A DNA stretch of 64,000 bases from Agelaius tricolor (taxonomy: Eukaryota > Chordata > Aves > Passeriformes > Icteridae): assembly GCA_023055355.1 (NCBI GenBank), contig JALJCS010000001.1, positions 49,295,381-49,359,380 on the forward strand, given 5' to 3'. Of the stretch, positions 1 to 12,900 are shown in pieces (the stretch's first letter is position 1; each line of letters opens with the position of its first letter). A model generated the notes under the pieces. It made no database searches and was not told the origin of the DNA. It saw only the letters and a list, made by a program, of their open reading frames with translations. Position numbers and translations under genes: made by a program.

Positions 1-833
1 TTTAATTTATTATAAACAAATTGCAGCTGAATATTAGCACATCTAAGTTGTATTCCTGAAATTAGGGTTTGCCTACCAACCTTTTCCACAGTGCTTATTA
101 CAGGATTTGATTTTAAATGATTTATATGTGAGCTAATAGTTTCTAAAAGCTATACTGGCTACTAATCAAATTACTAAGCAATGTAATTGCATCTATTAAG
201 ACAGCATAAAGATATAATTAAATGTGTTCATCTGTTTACTTGAATCAGAATGTAACAAGACTCAGCAAATCCAGCACTGGTCCATTCTGTAATTCAGGTT
301 ACCTTCAGTCTTGTGAAGATGGAGCACAGTTTTTTCATGTGCCTGTATGTTAGGAAACAAAAGATGGGCCTAATATACCAATGAGAATGAAGACAGTGTT
401 ATGATTCCATCTATTGTAACTTGGAAATACTGATTCAGTGGTCTGTACTACTCCAATATACACTGAGCTACAAGAATGATACTCTGTGAAATAACTATTT
501 TTTTCATTCATCAGGGTTTTTTTGTTTTTCAAGGCATTTTGTTTCTGAATTTTTAGTTGCATTAATTATTGTAACACTAGTTGTTGTAGAAGAAACGAGC
601 AACGGCTATTTCTAGTTGTTTATCCAGAGAGGCTGGAGAAGAGAGCAGGCAAAATAATGTCTATACTGCTTGTTTTCCATTTTAATCAGTTGTTGTTATG
701 GCTGAATGCTGTAAAGAAATATTATCTCTTCCTCCAAAAAGATTCTCACATTTCATTTTACATTGTATGGCAGAGTCATGTAAGTGTAACTCAATTCAGT
801 TCTGCTGTTCACTTGTTTGGGGTTTTCCTACAG

Positions 834-977
834 TTACTTCATGAGTATTGGATGGTGCTTAGGGATCACGTGTCTGCTATTGATGAGCTGGCCATGGCGA
901 CAGAGCGACTGAGAGTGCGTCACCCTGATGAGCCAAAACCAAACCCACCAGTGCTCCACATCATAGAGCCACATGAG
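834..977 (+). CDS. SHPRH: SHPRH coding exon A (first in window)
   Basis: It has 48 codons and starts and ends in phase 0. The acceptor is TTTTCCTACAG before 834 and the donor GT is at 978. It encodes [12 protein letters not shown] through to IIEPHE, the helical segment ahead of the RING. The reading frame stays open past the donor to about 1064, but the next exon continues the protein exactly at the donor, so the longer open frame is not used. Confidence 0.93.
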
Positions 978-3900
978 GTAGAGTACTGGGCAGGAGAGAA
1001 TGGTTTCTTTTTGAAGGATCCTACCTCCTACAAAATTAAAATCTGTATCTGGATCTATGTATAATGTCTATAATGTGTCTCTGTTTTCATTTCAGGCAGG
1101 CTTGCTGGAGTATAGAATTTTTCTAGGTTGAGTACATGGGCCATTTTAAGCTTGAAACTGTTACTCTGATATATTTTGTTAGCCTTCTGACAGAGTGGCA
1201 TATTTCTAAGAGACTGCTGCCCTTTCAGGAGCAGCAACTTCGTTTCTCTGCAGTTGCCCAGCTTTCCAAGCTGGGTGGAAAATTAAGTTGACCTGATTGC
1301 TTACCCGTATTGATACTTTTCACAAATACCTATATAAAACAGAAATAAGCACATCAAAGAAAAATCTTTTTTTCAGTATTTTGAAATTTCTGAGCTAGCC
1401 CTGACTCTGTTTATGATGATAGAAAAAATGTTGGGTTGATTTAACCTTTTAATTTTTTTTGCACCAACAGAAGTGTATTTTCTATAGACACATTTTGTGC
1501 TTTTTTTCTGTGAGATTGAGTTAGATAAAGTTGCTTCTTTCTATAAGGAAATAAATTTCATCTCTGTATTAAAACAATTTTTAAAAAGGAGTACTTTGCT
1601 TAACAAATGCCTGATAAAGTCTTAAGATTTATACATGTATATGCAGCCATAAAAGAAACACCCATTTCTTTGGCCTTCATCCTTCAGGTGCCTGCCTCTT
1701 CTGCAGTATTGAACTTCTTCACTATCAGCTGTAATTAATCTAAAAAGAAGTCAGCTTGATGTTTCTGTCTGTGTATATATAGTTTAAATCAAAATTGGAC
1801 ATTTCTAAGAAATATAAAGAAAATAATTGTCTCTTACACATTGTTTTTTAAACCAGCAGTTAATTCTGGTATATATATACATAATTGTAAGAAAAGAGAT
1901 GATACATTGAAGGAACTTCAAAAGAAACTTCTGAAAATTTGGGTTATTTTAATTTAATTTTGTTTCTCTAAAGAACTAATAATGTAAGTAAAAAAATAAA
2001 AAGCAATTTTATGTGCATTCTGCATCTCAGCCCATTCATGGTGCTGTGTTCATACTGGGTACAGGAAATGAATAGATATTCTGAATTTCACAAAAAAAAT
2101 TAATTTAAGCCTTATTGTGAAATTTAACTTTTTTTACCCTTTTTAACACATATTTAATGCTTTCTTAGGTGGAGCAAAATCGAGTGAAACTTCTGAACGA
2201 CAAGGCAGTTGCCAAATCACAACTTCAAAAGAAATTAGGACAACTTCTGTACCTCACTAATCTGGAAAAAGTAAGATTAATGGTTCCTTGGTCTTTATCT
2301 TCCCCTGTGGAAGGGAAAAAACCTACCATTATTTTTATTTAAAACTTCCATCTTAAAGAAATTGTATTTTCTGTGAGGATTGATCACATTTTCAAATTCA
2401 GTGTGCTGTTCTTTGTGTTACTGTGTGCTCATAAAATTATTTATTGCATTATATATTTTAGTTACTTGTTTAATTACGTACTTATTAAACTATAAACTAG
2501 TTTTAGATGTGTAAAATTTTCATTAAAACTAACTGGGCCATGTTTAGTAGAAGCCTTATAAAATTATATATGTCTCTGCATACCTTTGGTATTTTACTAA
2601 GAGCTTACCTGAAACAGAAGGATAATCACTTCTGGAGTTAAGTGAGTATTTAAAAAAAAAAAAAAAAGCAAAACAGAAAACCTCCATGTATTATATGTTA
2701 TTTTAATCATAGTGTTTAAGTAAGTGCATTTATGTTAAAGTAAACATAGTTAAGCAAAATTTAAGTGGTTTTGCAACCATGTGAAGCTGATAGAAAATAT
2801 GTGGAGTTTCTTGTTTGAAACTTGTATTTTACCAGGATTTTTCAGAGCTGTTATAGAGCTGCAGATGCCATCAGGACTGCAGAATGAAAAGTGCTCCTTT
2901 TGCTTACCATAGGTTACATGTTTTTTAACTCCTCAAGGTGGACTTGAGTACATGGATATGTTTTAGATTTGCTCAGACCATGTTTTGGTTTGATGTGGTT
3001 TCTTTTAAGCGTTTCATTATTAATTTTTTCTAGAAGTTTATTTTAAATATAGAATAACAAAACACAAAGTTGGTTTGTTTTTTTTTTCCTAACTTATAGT
3101 CTCAGGACAAAACGACTGGAGGAGTTAACCCAGAACCATGTCCAATCTGTGCACGCCAACTGGGAAGACAGGTAAGATACTTATTCAGCGGGTTTTACTT
3201 TTAGAACATCTTTAGCTGGAGCTGAGCCAGTTGTGTGTCAAATTGTCAAGATCTGTTTTTAAATGGATGTTGTATTGAAACAGGGAAAATGAGCTGTTTC
3301 TGTAATGTACCAACCAGCCTCTCCCCTGAAATAACAACTTTCTCAGATGCAAGCACATCTCCTTCTTTTAGCTTTTGACATCTGCTTAAGAGTTCCAAAA
3401 ATGTGAGTTCATGATTGTTTTATAAATCTGAAGTAATACTTCTGGCAGAAAGATTTATTTCCCATTTATAAGCTAACAGAAAGAGGAAGTAGGTAAACTT
3501 CTATTGTGTACTATTGTACTTTATTGTAATTGTTCTTATTGGTAGTATTTTTTTCTTCTAAAGAAAAGGATGTTACATATGCAAACATTAGCAAAATCCA
3601 ACAGAATAAATACTGGCAATGTGGATTTCTTTCCCTGCTGAAGTGCAGAAGTTGAAATTCAAGTGAGACTTAATCTATATCATAAAGTACAAAGCCATAG
3701 TTTAAACTTGACTTACCATGCATTAGGGAAGAACATAAAAGGACTCATTATGGTAAAACCAAATTGTCTCTTCCTTTTAGGGCAGCTATTTTAAGGAGGT
3801 TTAGCTTCTCTTTGCATTATAGATATGTGTAAGCATGAACTGCTGTCCTGCCATGTTTCCAAAGTCCCCTCTGTGTTCTTCTGCCAAGGGTACTACAGAT

Positions 3901-6900
3901 TTTTACAGAGAACAACTGTTAGTCCTGTTAACTGCCATTATTCTTTATCTCACAGCTGGAAGAGCTCACTGAAAGGGAAAATAATCTCTTAACTTTCTTT
4001 ATCTTTTCTTAACAGCAAGACTGTTTCTTTAGGTGATAGCAGTTTTCATGTTGCAAAGAACTTTTAAAATACTTCTCATTCTGTTTCTGCACAACTGAAA
4101 AAACCTAACAAAGCCTAAAAGACCTGCTTAAAATCAGTGGTTTAGTCAATCCCTTTGCTACTTGGTCCCATGAAAACTTCTAGTTATTCCTCTTGGAATG
4201 GCCTAAAGAACAGGCTAGTACAGCAAAAGATATTATTTTGAATTTCAAAACTACTGGTCTACAAATTGTTTCTCTGTTATGGAAGGTTCCAGCTGACACG
4301 TAGATGCTCTAGGTTCATAAGGGGAGAACCACTTCTGCAATGCAATCCTGTTTCACATACATTCTGTAAAAAAGAGATTAAGATACTGTATAAAATCTTT
4401 TTTCTTAAGTCCAAAGATGCTACCTTGGACTTACCAGTAGGGAAGAATTAAAGCATTTTTTCTATCACTTATTAAATAAGACCAATCTAGTATGAATGCA
4501 CAGATAAAGAATTGTAGAAAAGGGAAATGAAAACATTTTCGTAATTTTTAAAAAGTATGTAAATGCCTAATCTGTGTTTATATATAAGGCATTAAGAATC
4601 ATCTTTCATAGAAATGGAAGATTGTAATGTCTTTCCTGGAGTTCAAAACTGAGAAAATGCGAACAATGAACAATAAATTCAGAGACTTCTTTTAGATCAT
4701 GAATGTCTCTGTGCTGGAAAACTTTAAAATTCAGGCTTTTTAGCAGCTGGAGTGCAACAATTGTAAAATCGTCCTTTAATCTGATGAATATCATGAAAGT
4801 AACATAATTTCTCTATGAAAATATAATTTATCATAGATTGGTACACTGTTTTTCCTTTGCCCTGGCCCAAAACTGAAGCTGTGTTGTGTTTGGGTTTGTT
4901 TCCTGCACAGTGGGCAGTGCTGACGTGTGGACACTGTTTCTGTAATGAGTGCATTGCAATCATCATCCAGCAGTACAGCGTTGGCACCCGCCGCAGCTCC
5001 ATTAAATGTGCCATTTGCAGGCAGACCACGTCTCATAAAGAAATATCTTATGTCTTCACTGCAGAAGCTGCAAATCAGGAGGATGATATTCCTGTAAAGG
5101 TGAGTTGTTTGTGCAGGAGCTCTGTGGCCCAAACCTCCAGCAGTGCATACTTCTTGTGTTTTGTAGCATACTACATCTAGGCAGACAAGTGTGCTATATA
5201 GTTTTATAAATAGTTTGTCCTAATGACAAAACCTCTAGACACAAACATGTAGGAATTCAATCCTGATTGCACTGTTGTATCTACTTTTTTTACTGAAGGA
5301 GAGTTTTCATTGGGTTGAAGAGACAGCATCTTCATGAGTCTTTAGCAATACTGACATACATGTAGTGCATAGGTACATGTTTGTACTGCATGAATGTCTT
5401 GTAGAATTGTCTTGTAGAAACCAAAAACCTGTTTTTAGTGCAATTGTGAAAAAAATAGAGGATTCTGGGCTAAAATGCAAAGATAAAATACATTGATAAT
5501 ACTTTGATTTAGATGGTACTGCTGTCTTTTAATAAAAATATTATTATGATACAGCTGGATAAAAAAATGATTGTAATGCTTGTCATTATTTTAATCTGAT
5601 TAGTGTAGTTAAAAATAATAACTAGTTGTGCTGACAGACTTCCATGATACCTGTGCAAGTCTCCTTGAACCTTGCACAATTTCTAGGGTTGCTACCCTGT
5701 ATTGAAGACAATGCTACCACATTCACAATAGTTATTTCAACCTCCCTGGACAAATGGAATTCCATTGTATGAGTAGATGATTCCTAACTCGAATTATTAA
5801 AGTAGTTGACAGTATGTGGCACCAGGGGGAGTAAATAGGCTGTATTTTTCAAGTGCTACTTCTTAGAACACAACTTCATGCAGGGCTTTTTACATATTAA
5901 TTCCATATATAGTTTAGAGACATCACCCTATTTCTAACAAAATTTCAAATATGTTTCATAAATTACATTAAAAAATAACCAGAATAACCAAATTTCATGA
6001 ATAAGACACTGAAAGAACATATCATCTGCTATTCTGTGTAAAGAGTTGTAGTGTGTTCTTGAAGTATTTCTGCATCAAAAACTTTGAACAAACCAAAAAT
6101 ATGAATTCTGTGTGAATTTTCTTGCTCATTCTTAGTTAATGAAAAATTAAAAATTTACACTGTAGCTTCACTGTATTTACTATGTACACAAGCAACATTG
6201 TTAAAAATAAAAAATTCTACCTCATATTCCTTTAAAGGACAATTTACAAAGAATAACAAGCTTACTATGGTTTCTACAGAATACTGAGGTTAAGATCAGT
6301 ATCACTCAGAATAGATATGAAAATTGTGTGATTTTTTTCAGTGTTCATATTTTAATTAGATCTTTCTCAATCCCTCTTAAAGTATTCACTACCTCTCTTT
6401 CTTTCTAACACTTTATTTTACTGATACTAACCATTTTAAGGTAATGCCTTAGATGCAAAGGACTACTGTAAATGGAAGCTTTTTATACTGAGAGAGAGAT
6501 TACTGGCATCCCTGCATGTTTTGGTTTTGTAAAAGCTTCCTGTGTCTGGTCAGTATAACAGTGGGTGTTGCCAGCCTGTCATCTGAGACAGAAATTGTTA
6601 GAGGGTAGTTTTGGTTCTAATGTTTACTGTTCCATAATTCGTTTGATCTAGCCAATTTCTTTATAAATAGTCATCTGAATATTTAACAAAATGACAGACT
6701 CGTGGTGTAGGGGTAATGAATAGGATACCATTTTTTAAGACAGACTGAAAAACAAGAGTGTTTCTGTCAGTTTCATCTCTCCATAGAGAAAAAATTGAGA
6801 TCTTTGTGTATGCTGTGAGCCAAAGTTTTAGTCACTTGTAAGTTCAATATAATATAGTTTAACATAATGTAGACAAAGGGATGAAGAACTTTATACAGTT

Positions 6901-9900
6901 ATTTTGTTTAAAAAATAGAGCAGAAAGACTGTGCCCACTTTGAGCATTGTGCTGTTCTTTTCTGCACCACAGTTCCCCTTACTGATCTTGTATGAAGTCA
7001 CCCTTGTGACACCTGAGTCACAGGAATCTGAAGGGTGGAAAAATCAACAGCAGAGGCTAATGCTGCTATCTGTTATAGCAGGGAAAAAAAGAATCTGTGA
7101 TAAGGTCTCAAAACAGTTTCTGAGAAAAAGACAGCTAGAACATATGAGCCAGGATTGTCATCACTGAATCAGAGATGAACAGTATTGGAAAAGCCATAAA
7201 TGACCCTGGAATTCTGTAGGAAGTCCTAAAGGCTAGGCTCAGATCTCCTTACTGTAGGTGTTTATGATTAGCAGGCAGTAGCTGTGGGGCTGCAAATGTG
7301 TCATCCTTTCAGACCTGCCAACATAAGCATTTTTTAATTGTCCATCTGACTTTGCAAACAGTCAGATGGACAGTCAGTGTCTACCAGGTGCAACAGAAAT
7401 GATGTGGAAGAAAGCTGCTTAGTTTCTGTCTGTGACATAGAGTTGGAATCACTGTGGAGGACCCTGGGCAATAAAACAGCACAGCTTACTGCAGCCTTTG
7501 GTAAAACAGTCTGCAGAAAGTCTTTCACATGTTAGCTGCCTAATGTGTGAGTGATCAAGGAGCCCAGCATTGGTTCCCAGCTTGTGCTGAGACTGCTGAC
7601 ATCCTTCCCAGCCAATTCTGCACACAGCATGACTTCAGTAAATTTGATCTGTCATTGTAGTGAGCCAACATAGTTAATTCAATGTTCAAAAGACAGGTGC
7701 AGACAGAAATAAAACAGTATTTGTCCTGCTGAATCTAGCACAGTTTGAAATGACAATGTGTGTAGTAAGAAAGTAAAGGCTACTTTAAAAAAGACATGAG
7801 GTAAAATTGCTGTAATAGAAAGTACATATTGAAGGAGATGGAAAAAGAATTCCATCTCATTGTATCCTCTTGCTGACCTAAGGGGACAGGGAAGAGTACA
7901 TAAATCAAAATAGACAAGATGTAGAATAAAGTATTGGATTCATTAAGCACTGAAATACTTCTGAATGCAGACTAGAAAGATGTTTTCATTGCAGCTCACC
8001 ATCATTCAATAATCAATTATATTTACAATTTTCATACTGTTTTAAATATAATTAACAAGCTTCATAGTACTGAATGTAAGTTTGGTGTTGCCAGAATGAC
8101 AAACAAAAGCAACATAAATAGCATTCAGATAGGTTTTTTTTCTTGGTCCATTTTCAAAAGGTGTGAAGGTAGGGAAATTTTAATGTGCATTTGAAAGATT
8201 CACTAAAGACTGTGCCACAAAGTTAAACTGCAGGAGGCCTAATGGGCACATTTGGTGCCACTGCACTGCTTGGGCTGTCTGCTTTGCCTCAGACAGAACC
8301 AGAGGGTGTGTGTGCATGGCACTTCATTCTCCATGTGCTGCTCATGCTGGTACACTCTGCTGACCCTAATGCAGTGCATTATAAGGGAGAGGTAAAAGTA
8401 ATTCAGTGCTACTTCACCTGCCCCTCCTCAAGGCTGATCATTGTTAACTTTGTGTAAGATGTGTAAGAGACCTAATATAACATCATTTAATAAAGCAATG
8501 AATGTGGAAGACGTTTTTTACTATCCTAATTTACTAATGTGCTTCTTTGACTTTTCAAAGGGAAGTCACTCCACCAAAGTGGAAGCTGTGGTCCGAACAC
8601 TGAAGAAAATTCAATTTAAAGATCCAGGGGCTAAGTCCTTAGTTTTCTCAACGGTATTAATCACCATTTTCTGTCTTGTCTTTGCATGTGTCTTTTGAGT
8701 TTAAAGCGTTCATAATCTTTTCAGGAGCTAGTTTAGCTACCAAAATGTTGAATCACTCTGTACAACCACTTGATTGTTTTGAGGATTTGTAGGGCAAGTC
8801 TCGTAACTGGAACAAGAATAATGATCATAGTCAGCAGATGTGAAAGCTTGTTTCTTTAAAGGGCAAACACTTAGGTTTGTATGGAAGCAGTAGAAATTCT
8901 GGATAATTCTAAATGTGATGTCCAGATGTTTTTGATACATTGTAAAACTGTTTTTTCAATGGCTACCAATTTCTTTTATTCAAGTTATCTTTCTAATTAC
9001 CTGTCTTGCTTAGTTTTATGAATGATTTGGTTTCTAGCCCAATTTTTTTTAAAAGAATTGCAAATCCTAGCAGTTTGAAAAATTTTTAAATCTAATCTTT
9101 GTTAGGGAAGCTAATTATTATTTTTTAGTTGTCATTGCTGTTTGTAATGTTGAGTTACTTTTATTGTGTTGTGTGGTTTTGTTTTTGTTTTTTTTTACAG
9201 TGGCAAGATGTGTTGGATATAATTTCAAAAGCTTTGTATGACAACAACATGGTTTTTTCTCAGATCAATGGAATTAGTAAATTTCAGGTACATAAAGGAT
9301 ATTTTTCTTAAATTATTTTCAGTGGGAAAATCATAGTTCATAGAAGTTAATCTGATCCTTTTTACTTCGTTGCTTCATCTCAGAAACTAAAAAAGCAGCA
9401 AATTTGTATGGCAGAAATTTTGATCTCCAGTTTATTAATTCTAAAAATTATAATCTCAAAAAGTCCTAGTTTAAAGCATTTGGAGATAAACAGTACATTC
9501 ACTTTTGAGAAAGATGCATTGGCATGGAAGTTAAGGATGTGACACACTGATCAGTGTTGCAAGAAGTTCATGCCTTCCAGAGACTGTCATGTATCTGTTT
9601 TGGGATGACAGACCTGCAAAGATTGTTGATCTGGAGCCTGTATTAGCTGCCATAATTTGTTGAAAATATAGTGTTGAAAATATAGTCTTGTCCCCCATGC
9701 ACTGCATTGGAGCTTCTGTCACACTGCTGTGATGTTTGCCTTTTAGGAAAACCTGTCTGCATTTAAATATGATCCCAACATCAATATTTTGCTGCTGCCT
9801 CTTCACACTGGTTCCAATGGACTGAACATCATTGAAGCAACTCATGTTCTGCTCGTGGAGCCCATTCTGAATCCAGCACATGAGCTACAGGCTATTGGCA

Positions 9901-12900
9901 GAGTACATCGTATTGGCCAAACCAAGTAAGATTTACAGTTGTGTTCAAGGCTTTAGATATGGTCCAGAATAGATCTGAAAATACCTTGTTCAGCTGCTGC
10001 CCTATTTTATGTGTTTCTGAGTTTCCTTGAGAGGTTCTTTCTAACTGGCCATTCTCAGCTCCAGATTAGGAGCTGCCCAAATTGTTGGGGCTTTTTTGTT
10101 TCCTTGTTCCGGGGCTTTTTTTGGTTGGGTTTTTTTTCCTAAAAAAAAGTTATAGCACATTCTCATTAGAACTGATAAGTTTGTAAACCACAGTTCTGCC
10201 CTCACCCTGTCTTTTTGAAGAAATTATTGACTTTGTATGTCTCTTGTTTGTTTCAGTGTGGTTGCTCTGACATAGGTAGTACTAAACACTTGAAAGAGGT
10301 TTTATAAAGTTTGTCCTGAACGTATTAGATGCATGTGTTTTTCCTAAGGTCTTGTGACTTTATAAAAAAAAAAAAATTAAAGCCCAGAACATGAAGAAGA
10401 AAAATAGCTGCAGTCAATTCTGGAATAACAATAGTGTAGAATAGTGGGGGTTGTGTTCTGGAAATGAAAGCAAAGAGAGAGGAGGACTGAAGGAGCATGT
10501 ATGTGAAAGAATGTTTATGAACAGGTGGATATTTATGTGTTTTGGTAAAGATTTTGAATTAACTGTGAGGGCATAGAATTATAACTGTGAGGGAAAGATT
10601 GATTGCAACAGCCCACACTGCAATTCTACATGATGCTGGCACGAAAGGTGCAGCAAAAACCTTGCAATAAAACCACCAAGAATACATTGTACTTTTTAAG
10701 AATTAAGATTTCAGCTAGGCTTATTTTTAAAAAGGGCTGTGTTCCAAGTGCACTGAGCATTAGGGAATACTCTCATTTAGTGTGACTGGTGCAACTATTA
10801 CCAGTTCAGTTATTTATTTCTCTTTTTTGGGGGTAGACCTTGGCCTGTGAATCCAAAAGCATTTTCCCTGCATTCTTCTGTGAAATGTTGCCTGCCAAAT
10901 TTTCAACCTAAAACCTGAAAACCATCTAAGCATTTTCAAGGGTTCTTACCTTGAAAAATGTTTATACTGGGGAGCAAGGGGTTCTTTTTCATTTTTGTCT
11001 TTGGATCTGACTTTTTTCCATTTCACTTTCTGGTGCCGGTCACTTTTCTAAATTACTGCTTTCGTTTTTGAAATTTTATTTCATAAATAGAATGAAAATT
11101 TATTTCATAAATGGAATTTTCTTTTTTTAGTGTGTTTATTGACATTTTGGGTTTTATATTTTACCAGGGTTTATTGACTACAGTTACTGACTTCTTTAAA
11201 AAAAAACTGTTATGTTTTGCTGTCTTCAAAAATAATATTATTAAAACTCTGGGTATTAGGTTTAATTTTCCATCACATTGAGCTCTTGTCTCTTGGAATA
11301 ATTTGTGACAATGAAGTATAAACATTGTATATAACCAGAGGGCAAAACTCTTTTTTCCTTTGGGCTCTGGAGGAATGTTTCTAGTAAGGACACAGAAAGC
11401 AGAACTTTGACCTGCATCTACATTAGGATTTTAGCTAATACAGCTTACATTCATTTAGTGTGTGATCAGTAAAGTGAAAGTGTGTTTACAGGAAGCACTG
11501 AGCACTCTGAAATGTCAATGGAATTTGCTAATTGCTTCTAACATTTATTTCTTAAAAACTAGAGGCATATTTTCAACACTTTTAATAGAATTAGGATGAG
11601 ACAAAATATAGTTATAAACTTTGGCAGTAACAATAAAACTTCTGCTCACTTACGGTGGCATTTTCTTTTTTTTTAAACACATTCAGATCTACGATTGTTC
11701 ATAGGTTCCTGATAAAAGCAACAATAGAAGAGAGAATGCAGACTATGCTGAAAACTGTAGATAGAAGGTACGTGTTGAAATTTTTTTAAATGTCATTATT
11801 GCACTGAAAATGAAAAGGTGGTTCTCCACCATACTTTTATTATGGTTAGGAATGTACATCTTATGTATAAATTTTAACTGTTCTTCAAACTGTTTTGATT
11901 GGCAAAACAGTTTTAAGACTTCAAAAGTTTTAACTTGCCTCCAGCAACTTGCAGCTTAAGGTATTTTAATTCTCTGGGAAATATGTTGGTTATGTTTTGT
12001 GTATTTTATTTCATAAAAGCCCAAGTAATAAATTATGTATTATGGTATGATTTATCTTTTCAGTTTACCTATGTTCATTGGTATAAAAACATTGCAGTTG
12101 ATGGAGTAGCACTAAGCCTGCCACTACAGCAACAATATGTTATAAACTCTAACACAGGACATGGGTTTTTTCTTCTGTTATTTTATTTTTTTAACCCTAC
12201 CAACCTCATCTGACGGTGCTGTGTCACACTTCTTGGTTTCACAGTCCATGCAAACATTGCCCAGATGCTAAGTCATACATGAGGCTGGTGTGCAGACACA
12301 GAAAGCAGTTCTTACTGTGGTTTATCTTTCCAAAATCTATAAGCAGTGATGGATTGGAGCAGGACCAAAAATGCTATTTACATTCCTTATGCAGACAGTG
12401 TAAGAGGTTTGTACCTTTTAACCAGATGGTATGCACATGACAGATCTAGGAGGAGGCCTTTGTTTAAGGAAATATTCCCTGTTACAGATCATGAAACTAA
12501 AAATTACATGCACATCTTTGGCTGTAGTTATGGAAGATTTCAGTTTTAGCTCTTCAAGAATGATTTATTCTCCTTATCTGTGAAATAGCACTACTTATAC
12601 ACATAAAATTTGGATAAATGTACAGTGGTTGAATGATCCCATGAGGGCTAATTTTTTTGAAAGTAATATTAAACCTCATGCTTGGAAGCTCAGGCAAATC
12701 CCTTAAATGTTAAGAGGTCAAAGTGAATTATCCCATGTTCTGTTGCCTTTGCAGTGTTTGGTGTTGACCACATTGGGGACAGTAGATGGACTTTTTATCT
12801 TACTTAGAATGTGCAGGAGCAGTAGCTGATGAGTGTTCCTGGACAGAAGGTGTGCTTTCCTGCTGAGCTTCAAAGCTGAGCAGTATTGACTCTGAACTGT

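Noticed and set aside
657..1064. A 135-codon open frame as an independent gene
   Set aside because: Only 834-977 is coding (SHPRH). The front part is intron read-through before the acceptor and the tail is read-through past the donor.
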